DNA of 64,000 nt from Exiguobacterium mexicanum (GTDB lineage Bacteria > Bacillota > Bacilli > Exiguobacteriales > Exiguobacteriaceae). Shown here piece after piece: positions 52,423 to 61,487 of this stretch. Both the position numbers and the translations under genes were made by a program. The notes beneath the pieces were generated by a model that saw only the letters and a list, made by a program, of their open reading frames with translations, had not been told where the DNA came from and did not search any database. Within the stretch, counting starts at the first letter, position 1. The number at the start of each line of letters is the position of its first letter. Location of the stretch: the NCBI RefSeq assembly GCF_025234665.1, contig NZ_JANIEH010000003.1; one strand, written 5' to 3'.

Positions 52423-53538
52423 TTAAACGATGCCAATCCGCTCGTGCGGTTGGATAATTTCTGTTACACGGACGCCGAAGTTCTCTTCAATGACGACGAC
52501 TTCGCCGCGGGCGATCCGTTGTTGGTTCACATAAATATCGACCGGCTCACCGGCCAACTTATCGAGTTCGATAATTGAACCTTGTGACAGCTCGAGCACT
52601 TCTCGGACCGAACGTTTCGTCCGCCCGAGTTCGACCGTCACGTTGAGCGGCACGTCATACAACAACCCAAGATTCGCTGGAATCGAGTCGTTCGTCGTCG
52701 GTGCGTGGAGCGGCATGAACTCTGCCTGGCTCACGGCGACCTCTGGTACCGATTTCGCTTGCGGACGTACCGGTTGCTGAGCGGCTGGTGCCGGTGCTTT
52801 CGGCGCTTCCTGTTTCGGTGCGGCAGGGGCAGCTGCCGGAGCCGGAGCGACCGGGGCTGGTGATGTGGCGGCCATCAGTTCGTTGACGAGTTGTTTCCCG
52901 AACTGGACCGGTGCGATTTGAACGATTTTCGAATCGATTAACGTGCCAACCTTCAAGTTGAACTCGATGAGTACCATTGTCTCCCAAAGCTCGAGACGGT
53001 CGATAATCGTTTGGTTTTTCGTCGCATCGAACACTTCGACAAGCGGTGGTGAAATATCAATTTTTTTCGAGAATACGGTCGACAGGGATGTCGCTGCCGC
53101 TCCCATCATTTGGTTCATCGCCTCTTGGACGGCTGACAGACGAATTTCATCAAGTCCTTCTGGATCGACGCCAATCCCGGTCCCACCGAGCATCAAGTCT
53201 GAGATGATGGCGGCGTCTTCACGTGTCAATACGAGCACGTTCTCGCCTTGCAAGCCTTCCGTATAGCCGACTCGAAGTGCAACGTGCGGCGTTGGATAAC
53301 GCTCGCGCAGCGCATCGATGGTGACTTCACTGACGATCGGCGTCGTGATTTCTACTTTTTGTTGCAATAACGTCGATAGCGCCGTCGCCGAGTTACCGAA
53401 CGAGATATTTCCGATTTCTCCTAAGGCGTCGCTTTCCATCGAATCAAGATGCTCTTCAGGATTTGCCTCCGGTTTTGACGACTCGCTCGTCCCGCGCAAT
53501 AACGCGTCTATTTCATCTTGTGACAACATCTCACTCAT
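52423..53538 (-). CDS. fliY: Flagellar motor switch phosphatase FliY (CheC-FliN fusion)
   Basis: 371 residues. A CheY-binding-type N-terminus (MLSQDEIDALL) is followed by a CheC-like domain with two E/N sites (EIGNISFGNSATAL and EAMNQMMGAAATSL). After an Ala/Pro-rich linker (about 220-260) comes a C-terminal FliN domain (LYDVPLNVTVELG, then GSIIELDKLAGEPVDIYVN). It forms part of the C-ring and removes phosphate from CheY-P. It overlaps fliM by 4 nt. Confidence 0.95.
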   Translation of the reverse strand: MSEMLSQDEIDALLRGTSESSKPEANPEEHLDSMESDALGEIGNISFGNSATALSTLLQQKVEITTPIVSEVTIDALRERYPTPHVALRVGYTEGLQGENVLVLTREDAAIISDLMLGGTGIGVDPEGLDEIRLSAVQEAMNQMMGAAATSLSTVFSKKIDISPPLVEVFDATKNQTIIDRLELWETMVLIEFNLKVGTLIDSKIVQIAPVQFGKQLVNELMAATSPAPVAPAPAAAPAAPKQEAPKAPAPAAQQPVRPQAKSVPEVAVSQAEFMPLHAPTTNDSIPANLGLLYDVPLNVTVELGRTKRSVREVLELSQGSIIELDKLAGEPVDIYVNQQRIARGEVVVIEENFGVRVTEIIQPHERIGIV

Positions 53539-54524
53539 TGCTCTTCCTCCTTCACCCGGTGGAGCACTTGGACCGCCATCCGCTTCCCGCTCACACCGAC
53601 TTGCCCTCTGAACACTTTATTTTCTCCTACCATGATCGATAATGGGTCTTTCACCAATTGATCGAGCGTCAAGCAATCCCCGACCTCTAAATGCAACAAG
53701 TCGCCGAACGTGATTGTCGTCTCCCCGAGCAGGGATACGACCTCGACCGACGAGTTCATCAACTGGGCTTTGAGCGGTTCTTTGCTGTTCCCGCTCGCAT
53801 TCCGTCGGTTCGCCTCTTGCATCCAGTAATGACTCGACAGTTTCGATAACACCGGCTCAATCGTCACGAACGGCAAACAGACGTTGATCGTGCCGCTCAC
53901 TTCGCCGATGGTGACGCCGATCGAGACGAGGACGACCGTCTCGTTTGGCGAGACGAGTTGAAGGAACTGGGGATTGACCTCGACCGCTGTCATCTCTGAC
54001 TTGATTTCGGCAATCGATTCCCAGGCGTCTCCGTATCCTGCAAACGCTCGTTTGTATAATTGCGTCAAGATGCGCATCTCGATTTCCGTGAAGCTCTCGA
54101 CTTTTTCAATCTCGACCCCGGGACCGCCGAGTAAGCGGTCGAGCATCGCGTACGAGATGTTCGGATTCACTTCGATGATGAAACGGCCATTGAGCGGCGG
54201 CGCTTCAATCAAGTTGATCATCGTCATGCTCGGAATAGAATGAATGAATTCGTCATACGGAAGCTGTTCGACCGAGTTGACCGTAAACTGGACGTACGTC
54301 CGGAGCTGGGCCGAGAAGAACGTGGTCAGCATCCGTGTGAAATGCTCATGAATCCGGGTCAAGCTTCGGATTTGGTCTTTCGAGAAGCGGACCGCCCGTT
54401 TAAAGTCATATTGCCGGACTTTCCGCTCTTCTTCCTGGGCCAAAAAGGAGTCGGCTTCGACGTCGCCACTGCTTAACGCCGATAGCAAGGCATCAATTTC
54501 TTGTTGAGATAAGACTTCTCCCAT
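53535..54524 (-). CDS. fliM: Flagellar motor switch protein FliM
   Basis: 329 residues. The N-terminal CheY-P binding motif LSQQEIDALLSAL, a CheC-like middle domain and a C-terminal FliN-like domain (LGETTITFGDLLHLEVGDCL) are all present. It is the switch component that receives CheY-P. It lies 9 nt after fliL and overlaps fliY by 4 nt. Confidence 0.96.
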   Translation of the reverse strand: MGEVLSQQEIDALLSALSSGDVEADSFLAQEEERKVRQYDFKRAVRFSKDQIRSLTRIHEHFTRMLTTFFSAQLRTYVQFTVNSVEQLPYDEFIHSIPSMTMINLIEAPPLNGRFIIEVNPNISYAMLDRLLGGPGVEIEKVESFTEIEMRILTQLYKRAFAGYGDAWESIAEIKSEMTAVEVNPQFLQLVSPNETVVLVSIGVTIGEVSGTINVCLPFVTIEPVLSKLSSHYWMQEANRRNASGNSKEPLKAQLMNSSVEVVSLLGETTITFGDLLHLEVGDCLTLDQLVKDPLSIMVGENKVFRGQVGVSGKRMAVQVLHRVKEEEQ

Positions 54525-54533
54525 GATGCCACC

Positions 54534-54983
54534 TCACTGTATGATTTTCTTCGTCATATAGACGCGTTGGACCTCACCTGACTCCAACAGCCCGTTTAAT
54601 TGTTTACGGAGCGACTGCTCAAACTTTTGCATGTCTTCTTTCGTCGTGAGCTTCGCTTTCGTCATGCCGGCCAAGTCACCGAGGATGACGTTATGCACTT
54701 GGAACTTTCGAAGTTCGAGATCTTCTTTCGTCTCCGCGGCATCGGTCACGATCGTGAACTGGACGTTGATGAAACGCTCATCTTGGATGTTCGTCGTCAT
54801 ATCGTCCGTCGTGAAGCTGCGTTCGGCCAACTCTTCGGCGGTGACGGGTTTCGTCTTCGCCGTCACGTTGTCCCCGAACAAATATTTATAAGTCATGAAT
54901 CCGGCCCCGCCCATGACGAGCAGGACGACTAACAGGATGAGCACCATCTTCATGGCGCCGCCTTTTTGTTTTTCTTCACTCAT
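54534..54983 (-). CDS. fliL: Flagellar basal body-associated protein FliL
   Basis: 149 residues. One membrane helix (about residues 13-32) is followed by an extracellular domain that would surround the stator ring. ATG 54983 is preferred because GAGGTG lies 6 nt before it; a GTG at 54992 overlaps that site. It overlaps the flbD end by 8 nt. Confidence 0.9.
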   Translation of the reverse strand: MSEEKQKGGAMKMVLILLVVLLVMGGAGFMTYKYLFGDNVTAKTKPVTAEELAERSFTTDDMTTNIQDERFINVQFTIVTDAAETKEDLELRKFQVHNVILGDLAGMTKAKLTTKEDMQKFEQSLRKQLNGLLESGEVQRVYMTKKIIQ

Positions 54984-55194
54984 CTTCTTCACCTCGTATG
55001 CCTATCGTTCCAACCAGACCGATCGAGGCATAGAACGCCGTCGTCCGGTCGATGATTTGTTGTTTCGTCTCGCTGACGATATACGTCTTGCCGTTATACA
55101 AGTGAATGATCGTGTCGGGCTCGGCTTTGACCGTCTCGATGAACAAGGCGTTCAGCACAAGTTCTTCACCCCGGAGCGTCGTGACGTGAATCAT
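54976..55194 (-). CDS. swrD: Small flagellar protein FlbD (SwrD)
   Basis: 72 residues of the FlbD family: MIHVTTLRGEELVLNALFIE, then DTIIHLYNGKTYIV. B. subtilis SwrD (YlzI) raises flagellar power, apparently through the stator. The ATG overlaps the flgE stop by one base, and the gene continues into fliL. Confidence 0.92.
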   Translation of the reverse strand: MIHVTTLRGEELVLNALFIETVKAEPDTIIHLYNGKTYIVSETKQQIIDRTTAFYASIGLVGTIGIRGEEDE

Positions 55195-55985
55195 CAGCGT
55201 TTCAAGTTGACGAGTTCTTGGAGAATTTCGTCCGATGTTGTGATGATTCGTGTGTTCGCTTGGAAACCACGTTGGGCGACAATCATTTCTGTGAACTCTT
55301 CAGACAAGTCGACGTTCGACATCTCGAGTGCGCCCGAGACGAGCTCGCCACGACCATCTTGTCCAGCGATTCCGCCGTTCGGCACGCCTGAGTTTTGCGA
55401 TTGAATGAAGTTGTTCGCACCGACTTTTGACAATCCGGCGTTGTTGGCGAACGTGACGACTTGGATTTGACCGACGACTGTCGAAGCTCCGGCGTTATCG
55501 ACGTAGCTGACTTGTCCGTCTTTCCCGATTGAGAGCGACTTCGCCCCAGTCGGGATATTGATGCGGCCTCCGTTCGTATTAAGGACATAAGCCCCATCCC
55601 CGTTCACGAGGTCGCCGGCGTTGTCCGTGTAGAAGTTACCGGCCCGCGTGTATTGCGTCTGTCCGTTCACGTCCAAGGCGAAGAACCCTTCACCCGAGAT
55701 TCCGACGTCAAGCGCCCGGCCAGAGTTTTGCATGGCACCTTGGTTATAGACGTTATCGACGGTCGCCATCGTGCCCCCGAGACCGACTTCTTTCGGGTTG
55801 ACCCCGCCGCTCAAACCGTTCGCCGCCGTCGCACTGCCGACTTGTTGGCTGACGAGGTCTTTGAACGTGACGCGCCCTTTTTTATAACCGAACGTGTTGA
55901 CGTTGGCGATGTTGTTCCCGACGACATCAAGCTTCGATTGGAAGTTCTTTAATCCACTGATACCTGAGTACATTGCTCTTAACAT
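55194..55985 (-). CDS. flgE: Flagellar hook protein FlgE (short, FlgG-like)
   Basis: 263 residues. The N-terminal rod/hook motif MLRAMYSGISGLKNFQSKLD and GNNIANVNTFGYKK, plus the C-terminal GALEMSNVDLSEEFTEMI, are complete. Although close in size to the distal rod protein FlgG, the position after flgD corresponds to the B. subtilis hook gene flgE (264 residues). It forms the universal joint outside the cell. Confidence 0.92.
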   Translation of the reverse strand: MLRAMYSGISGLKNFQSKLDVVGNNIANVNTFGYKKGRVTFKDLVSQQVGSATAANGLSGGVNPKEVGLGGTMATVDNVYNQGAMQNSGRALDVGISGEGFFALDVNGQTQYTRAGNFYTDNAGDLVNGDGAYVLNTNGGRINIPTGAKSLSIGKDGQVSYVDNAGASTVVGQIQVVTFANNAGLSKVGANNFIQSQNSGVPNGGIAGQDGRGELVSGALEMSNVDLSEEFTEMIVAQRGFQANTRIITTSDEILQELVNLKR

Positions 55986-55996
55986 GATGAATCCTC

Positions 55997-56428
55997 CTAT
56001 GCTGATTTGATGGAAGTGATGTTGTACACGTTGACGGACGTTCCGTCTTCAAGGTCGGCCACATAGCCGGCTTCGGTCTTCGAAATCGAGATAACACGTC
56101 CCGAGCCTTTAATCGTCTCGGTTTCCGTTTCATTTGTATAAGCGACCGTTTGCCCGATCATATTGCTGAACTCCGAAATCGAGGCCATTTGTCGGTCGAC
56201 GAGCACCGAGTCGAGTTGTTTCGAGATCGTCTGCATCTGTTCGAGAGACGAGAACTGAGCCATCTGTGCGATGAACTCACGGTCTTCCATCGGTGACATC
56301 GGGTCTTGGTTGGCGAGCTGGGCGAGCAACAGTTTCAAGAACATACTTTGATCGTATTGGTTCGTCGCTTTCGGCATCGATTGATCCGGGAGCGTGTAAT
56401 CATTCGTCTTCGGCTGGATGATCGTCAT
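55997..56428 (-). CDS. flgD: Flagellar hook-capping protein FlgD
   Basis: 143 residues. The conserved MFLKLLLAQLANQDPMSPME and EFIAQMAQFSSLEQM motifs are clear. Only the short N-terminal part plus a small C-terminal beta unit is present, as in B. subtilis YlxG. ATG 56428 follows GGAG at 9 nt and lies 26-29 nt inside the fliK end; a longer open frame to 56485 overlaps fliK. Confidence 0.92.
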   Translation of the reverse strand: MTIIQPKTNDYTLPDQSMPKATNQYDQSMFLKLLLAQLANQDPMSPMEDREFIAQMAQFSSLEQMQTISKQLDSVLVDRQMASISEFSNMIGQTVAYTNETETETIKGSGRVISISKTEAGYVADLEDGTSVNVYNITSIKSA

Positions 56429-57446
56429 CGTCAGGGTCTCCTTTCGGTTGTTCATGGTGTTCCGGTTCAGGTTGGTCGAACTCATTGAAGCTCGAGTTTT
56501 TCGTCTCTAGCGCTTGTTGGGTCAAGTTGACCTCGACGCGGACGTTCGGGTTCGCGGGTTGGAGCGTCTGTTGCAACTGTCCTAATTGTGATTGCAGTAA
56601 CTGCTTCGCTTCTTGGTTACTCGCAAACAGCTTGACGACGAGTTCCCCGTTCTGCCGTTCGAGTTTGACGACGAGTTCCCCTAGCTGTTCCGGATAAAGC
56701 CGGACCGTGAACACTTTCGACCCATCGGCCCCGCTCTTGAACGGTGCCCGTTGCAAGGCCGCTTCGATCCGGGCCTGCATGTTCTCAGGCAATGAGCCTT
56801 TCGAAGCGTACATTACCATCTCAGAGTCGATGCTCGGTTTGGACCACGTCATGCTTTTCGGCAGCCAGTCGGTCTCTTTGACCGGCTGTTGTACCTGTAC
56901 GGGTTGCGTTTCAGGTTGTGTCACACCGGGTAAAGGTTTTGGGGTCTGTCCGAGCGTCCCTTTAAATTGCGCAACGACTTGCTGGATGATGCGCACGTTC
57001 TCCTCGACTTGATCGGCCGGCACCGTTTGGACGAGTGTGTCCGTCTCTTTCTTCGTGAGCGTGAATGAGAGCGTCGGCGCCGCCGCTTGGCTTGTGAGGA
57101 GTACTGGCAACTCCTCCGGGACCGGGACCGTTGCCGGTTCCGGGGCGACTTGGTTTAAGATCCCGATATAGGCATCCATGAACTTGCGATACGCATCGGC
57201 CGGTAGCGACTTCAGCCATTGCAGGCTATCCGGCTGTTGAAGCCACTGCTCTAAACGATTCGATACGTTCTCGAGCGGGAGTGATGTTTCGTCTTCCGAG
57301 ACGGGCATTGCTTCAGGCGCCGCGGTCGGGGTCGTACCGAGCATGGCCGAGAGCAATTCTAAAAACTGTCCGGTCGGGGTCGCAGTCGCTTCCCCGCCTT
57401 TTTGTGGTGCCCCTTGCATCGATTGGGCCAGTAAGGCGATATTCAT
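56400..57446 (-). CDS. fliK: Flagellar hook-length control protein FliK
   Basis: 348 residues. A variable Gln/Pro-rich N-terminal region is followed by the conserved Flg_hook domain near residues 235-320 (VRLYPEQLGELVVKLERQNGELVVK). It measures the hook and triggers the FlhB specificity switch. Three consecutive ATGs follow GGAGG; 57446 (8-nt spacing) is chosen, 57449 is equally possible. The C-terminus is very acidic. Confidence 0.9.
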   Translation of the reverse strand: MNIALLAQSMQGAPQKGGEATATPTGQFLELLSAMLGTTPTAAPEAMPVSEDETSLPLENVSNRLEQWLQQPDSLQWLKSLPADAYRKFMDAYIGILNQVAPEPATVPVPEELPVLLTSQAAAPTLSFTLTKKETDTLVQTVPADQVEENVRIIQQVVAQFKGTLGQTPKPLPGVTQPETQPVQVQQPVKETDWLPKSMTWSKPSIDSEMVMYASKGSLPENMQARIEAALQRAPFKSGADGSKVFTVRLYPEQLGELVVKLERQNGELVVKLFASNQEAKQLLQSQLGQLQQTLQPANPNVRVEVNLTQQALETKNSSFNEFDQPEPEHHEQPKGDPDDDDHPAEDE

Positions 57447-57466
57447 CATCATGTCCTCCTTTCCAG

Positions 57467-58027
57467 TCACTGGAGCAACTGGGTGACGACGGCGGCCTGC
57501 TGGGCATCCATCCGTCCCAATATGTCAGCTTGTTGCTTTGGCGACAATTCCTTCAATAGGTTCGCCACTTGCGGACTCTCGAGCTCGTTCATGATGGCAG
57601 CGGCTTGCTTCGCTGACATCTCTTCATAGACGCGAGACACGTCCGAAGTCTCTTCTTCGACCGCACTGGCCGTCGCCAATTCCGCGACGAGCCGGTCTCG
57701 CTCTTGAATCAGCTTCGAGACTTCTTCTTGTCTCGCCTTCACTTCGTTCGTCAACTCGGTGTTATCGGCCCGAAGCTTCTCGATCTCGGCATTCGCCACT
57801 TTCAATCGATTTGCGGCATCGGCGTCCACGCCGGTCACGTTCACGTTCGTCTTCACTTTCTCTTCCGGCTCTGGTTTTGAACCGGTCTCTAGAAACGGGA
57901 CCGATAACAACGGACGGTCCATCGCATAGTTCATGACGACAATCCCTCCGACAAGCAGAAAGATGGCCGGGACGAGTACGAGTGCGACCAATAGCTGTCT
58001 ACCCCGCTTCGTGTTGTCTTTTTCCAT
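57467..58027 (-). CDS. ylxF: MotE/YlxF-like flagellar protein with MgtE-N-type domain
   Basis: 186 residues. One membrane helix (about 10-33) is followed by a coiled coil (about 70-125) and a C-terminal MgtE-N-like unit with repeated KQAAAIMNELESPQVANLL and KQQADILGRMDAQQAA. This architecture and the place between fliJ and fliK match YlxF; such proteins in other bacteria act as stator chaperones (MotE). The exact role here is inferred. Confidence 0.82.
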   Translation of the reverse strand: MEKDNTKRGRQLLVALVLVPAIFLLVGGIVVMNYAMDRPLLSVPFLETGSKPEPEEKVKTNVNVTGVDADAANRLKVANAEIEKLRADNTELTNEVKARQEEVSKLIQERDRLVAELATASAVEEETSDVSRVYEEMSAKQAAAIMNELESPQVANLLKELSPKQQADILGRMDAQQAAVVTQLLQ

Positions 58028-58031
58028 CGGT

Positions 58032-58466
58032 TTACTTCCCTTTCCCGTGATGAATCACTGCCAACTCATCGATGAAGTGCTGTTCGATGAGCTTTGTCGC
58101 GGCCACTTCACCTTGACTGACTTTTTCATGCAACGTTACATATTTCTTTTCCTCGACGACTTTTCCGAGCAGGCGTTCCTGCGACAAATGGTAGCGGTTG
58201 CGCGCCTGCTGGACGACGAGTTGTTGTGTCTCGATTTGACGCTTCAACCGTTCACGTGTCTGTTCCCGGTATTGCGACATGAGCAAGTCAATGACGCCAG
58301 CTTGTTCATCTTGACTCTTCATGAGCGACTCATACGTCAATACGAGCCGATACAGCGTCTCCATCTCCGTCTCGAACCGCGCTTTGTATTGTCTCATCTC
58401 CGTCGCCGACTCTTCTTTCTCGTGTTCTGCGATCGGCATGATGCGCTCTAACAATAATCTGTTCAT
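58032..58466 (-). CDS. fliJ: Flagellar export chaperone FliJ
   Basis: 144 residues predicted almost entirely as an antiparallel coiled coil, rich in Glu/Gln/Arg and without recognisable catalytic motifs. The family is identified mainly by fold, size and location directly after fliI, with which it overlaps by 4 nt. It links the FliI ATPase ring to FlhA. Confidence 0.88.
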   Translation of the reverse strand: MNRLLLERIMPIAEHEKEESATEMRQYKARFETEMETLYRLVLTYESLMKSQDEQAGVIDLLMSQYREQTRERLKRQIETQQLVVQQARNRYHLSQERLLGKVVEEKKYVTLHEKVSQGEVAATKLIEQHFIDELAVIHHGKGK

Positions 58467-59782
58467 CGTTCACCTCGCACGATTTGGGCCAGGCGTTCAA
58501 GCGATTGCTCGAGCGGGGCCTCTTCTTCGATGGACTGCTTTAAAAACGTCAACAAGTTCGGATACTGCTCGATGGCGGTATCGATGGCCGGGTTCGTCCC
58601 TTTTTTATAGGCACCGATATTGATTAAGTCTTCGGCATCCAAATACGTGGCCAGCCAACCACGGAACGTCTGGGCGACGTCACGGTGCATCGGCGTGGCG
58701 ATTTGGTTCATGACCCGGCTGATCGACTTCAAGACGTGAATCGCCGGGAACTGTCCGCGGTTCGCGAGCGAACGGTCCATGACGAAGTGTCCGTCTAAAA
58801 TCCCGCGCACCGCATCCGCGATCGGCTCGTTCATATCGTCCCCATCGACGAGGACGGTGTAGAACGCGGTGATCGACCCCGTCACGGCGGTCCCGCTTCG
58901 TTCTAACAGTTGCGGCAGCATCGCAAAGACGGAAGGCGTATACCCTTTGGACGTCGGTGGTTCCCCTGTGGCGAGTCCGATTTCCCGTTGCGCCATGGCG
59001 AACCGGGTCACCGAGTCCATCATGAGGACGACTTCCTTGCCTTGGTCGCGGAAGTATTCGGCGATGGCCGTCGCCGTATAGGCTCCTTTTAACCGCACGA
59101 GCGGCGGCTGGTCACTCGTCGCCACGATGACGACCGAGCGGGCCATCCCTTCCGGACCGAGCTCTTTCTCGATGAACTCTTTCACTTCCCGGCCCCGCTC
59201 TCCAATCAAGGCGATAACGTTAATGTCGGCCGATGACCGTTTGGCGATCATGCCGAGCAATGTCGACTTCCCGACGCCGGAACCGGCGAACAATCCGACC
59301 CGTTGCCCTTTCCCGACCGTCAACAGACCGTCGATGACACGAACGCCTGTCGACAGGACGTCTAGAATCCGGGGGCGCTCAAGTGGGTTCGGTGGCTTAC
59401 GAAGCACGTCGTAACGTGCGCCGGGCGTGGCACCCTCACCGGACAACGGACGGCCGAGACCGTCGAGCACTTGGCCAATCAACTCGTCGCCGACCGGCAC
59501 TTGAAGCATCCGTCCCGTCCCTTTGACCATACAGCCCGGTGCGATTTGCGTCGTTTCGCCGTACGGCATGAGCAGGACGCGTGCCTCATTGAATCCGACG
59601 ACTTCGGCTTCGACGTGTTGACCCGATGGGAGCTCAATCAAACAACGTTCGCCGATAAAGGCGCTCGGTCCATTCGACTCAATCATCAGCCCGACGACCC
59701 GACGGACGCGTCCGACTTTTCGGACGTACTCGTCATCGGGCGAGGACGTGATCGCCTCGAGCACGTGGTCAATAAGCGCCAT
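58463..59782 (-). CDS. fliI: Flagellum-specific ATP synthase FliI
   Basis: 439 residues. F1-ATPase-like with P-loop GSGVGKST (167-174), VIALIGERGREVKEFI and the MMDSVTRFAMAQREIGLA segment. It powers and unfolds export substrates, held by FliH. ATG 59782 is chosen for the GAGGAGG site 9 nt upstream; the frame continues to 59821 within fliH. Confidence 0.96.
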   Translation of the reverse strand: MALIDHVLEAITSSPDDEYVRKVGRVRRVVGLMIESNGPSAFIGERCLIELPSGQHVEAEVVGFNEARVLLMPYGETTQIAPGCMVKGTGRMLQVPVGDELIGQVLDGLGRPLSGEGATPGARYDVLRKPPNPLERPRILDVLSTGVRVIDGLLTVGKGQRVGLFAGSGVGKSTLLGMIAKRSSADINVIALIGERGREVKEFIEKELGPEGMARSVVIVATSDQPPLVRLKGAYTATAIAEYFRDQGKEVVLMMDSVTRFAMAQREIGLATGEPPTSKGYTPSVFAMLPQLLERSGTAVTGSITAFYTVLVDGDDMNEPIADAVRGILDGHFVMDRSLANRGQFPAIHVLKSISRVMNQIATPMHRDVAQTFRGWLATYLDAEDLINIGAYKKGTNPAIDTAIEQYPNLLTFLKQSIEEEAPLEQSLERLAQIVRGER

Positions 59783-60491
59783 CGGCCAGGACCTCCTCGA
59801 TTTTGGAGCGGACGCGATCAAAGCTATAGCTCAAATCGAGCTCATCTCCGTGATGCGGGGTCTCAATCCTCACGCTCGTCTCATCCAAGCCGGCATCCGC
59901 CCGGTATTTGATGGCCGGGCCGTCTGGGATGACCCAGTCCGCTTCAAACCGTTGAATCGAGGCGAGTCGCGTCGGATGGACGTACACCGTCAAGGATTCG
60001 GCATCGAGTTGACGGTGCAACTGTTCACGGACGCGGTCGGCGAACAACGCCTCATCGTTTCGGACGAGTTCTGTCGTCACGCGGGCGCTGACCTCGACGG
60101 CGAGGGCGACGAGCTGTTGCTCGGCGTCCCGCCATTTCGTATCAAACAACTGCTCGAGCTCGACGCTGACCGTGTTCAATCGGGTCGTCAACTCGTCATA
60201 CTCCGCCTTGCCTTCCCGTCTTCCGTGGATGAAACCTGCGTCATAACCTTCTTGCCTTGCCGACGCGAGCACTTCTTCCCGCAAGTCGGCGAGTTCATGC
60301 TCCATCGCAGTGCGGCGCGCCTCGAGTTCGGCTGCTTGCGCGTCTAACCGTGCGCGCGTTTGGGCCAACCGCTCCTGCTCTTCTTCGTGGTGTAGCGGAC
60401 TCACCGGCTCGAGGAACGGCTTTGAATCAATCCGTTGCGGTTCGAGCGGTGTCGCATAGTGACGTTTGATTACGTTAGACAACGATGTCAT
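59769..60491 (-). CDS. fliH: Flagellar export ATPase regulator FliH
   Basis: 240 residues. A helical N-terminal part rich in Glu/Arg/Ala is followed by the FliH/V-ATPase-E-like C-terminal domain (DAEQQLVALAVEVSARVTTELV). It keeps FliI inactive until docked at the export gate. The ATG lies inside the fliG end (17-nt overlap) and only 2 nt from GGAGG, so a TTG four codons later is a possible start. Confidence 0.88.
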   Translation of the reverse strand: MTSLSNVIKRHYATPLEPQRIDSKPFLEPVSPLHHEEEQERLAQTRARLDAQAAELEARRTAMEHELADLREEVLASARQEGYDAGFIHGRREGKAEYDELTTRLNTVSVELEQLFDTKWRDAEQQLVALAVEVSARVTTELVRNDEALFADRVREQLHRQLDAESLTVYVHPTRLASIQRFEADWVIPDGPAIKYRADAGLDETSVRIETPHHGDELDLSYSFDRVRSKIEEVLADGAY

Positions 60492-61482
60492 CTCCTCCGC
60501 CGCGGCTGATCACGATTTCTCCGACGTCTTCTAGGCGACGGATGATGCCGACGATGCGACTTTGTGCCTCTTCGACGTCACGCAACCGGACAGGCCCCAT
60601 GAATTCCATGTCTTCTTTGAACGTGTCGACCATTCGTTGCGACATGTTTTTGAAGATGATCTGTTTGACTTCGTCGGACGACACTTTGAGGGCGAGTAAG
60701 AGATCGTCGTTCGCCACTTCGCGGATAATCCGTTGAATCGCCCGCGAATCGAGCGTGACGATGTCTTCGAAGACGAACATCCGTTTTTTGATTTCTTCGG
60801 CCAATTCCGGGTCTTCGATTTCAAGCGCATCGAGAATCGTGCGCTCGGTCGTGCGGTCGACGCCGTTGAGCACTTCGACGACCGCCTCGATGCCACCGGA
60901 TTGGGCGTAGTCTTGCATATCCGTTTGCGACAAGTTCTTCTCGAGAATCTGTTCAATCTCATGAATCACGTCCGGGTTGAGCCGGTCCATCGTCGCGATC
61001 CGTTTGGCGACTTCCGACTGAATCTCAGGCGGCAGCTCAGATAAAATTTGTCCTGATTTGACCGGTTCGAGATGCGCCAAAATCAAAGCAATCGTCTGCG
61101 GATGCTCGTTTTGGATAAAGTTTAACAACTGTTTCGGGTCGGCCTTGCGGGCGAACTCGAACGGTCGGACTTGAAGCGTCGAGGTGAGGCGGTGGATGAG
61201 GGCCATCGCCTTCTCTTCCCCGACCGCTTTCTCGAGTACCGTTTTCGCGAATCCGATGCCACCTTGCGTGATATAGCTCTGCGCCATAGCGAGCTCGTGG
61301 AACTCACCCATGATGGCTTCTTTTTGTTCGGATGATACTTTTTTCAACGCCGAAATCTGGAGCGTCAATTGCTCCATCTCTTCTTCGGACAGATGCTTGT
61401 AGACGCTCGCTGCCACTTCAGGTCCAAGCGAGATCATGAGCATGGCCGCTTTTTCTCGGTTCGGTTGTTTGGCGTAATTCAC
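60475..61482 (-). CDS. fliG: Flagellar motor switch protein FliG
   Basis: 335 residues. The three FliG parts can be followed: N-terminal (AAMLMISLGPEVAASVYKHL), middle with EHPQTIALILAHL (EHPQ motif), and the C-terminal charged torque helix with MFVFEDIVTLDSRAIQRIIREV. It converts stator force to rotation. GTG 61482 is preferred, 8 nt after GAGGAG; GTG 61491 coincides with the fliF stop (4-nt overlap) and lacks spacing. Confidence 0.95.
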   Translation of the reverse strand: MNYAKQPNREKAAMLMISLGPEVAASVYKHLSEEEMEQLTLQISALKKVSSEQKEAIMGEFHELAMAQSYITQGGIGFAKTVLEKAVGEEKAMALIHRLTSTLQVRPFEFARKADPKQLLNFIQNEHPQTIALILAHLEPVKSGQILSELPPEIQSEVAKRIATMDRLNPDVIHEIEQILEKNLSQTDMQDYAQSGGIEAVVEVLNGVDRTTERTILDALEIEDPELAEEIKKRMFVFEDIVTLDSRAIQRIIREVANDDLLLALKVSSDEVKQIIFKNMSQRMVDTFKEDMEFMGPVRLRDVEEAQSRIVGIIRRLEDVGEIVISRGGGDDIVV

Positions 61483-61487
61483 AGTAC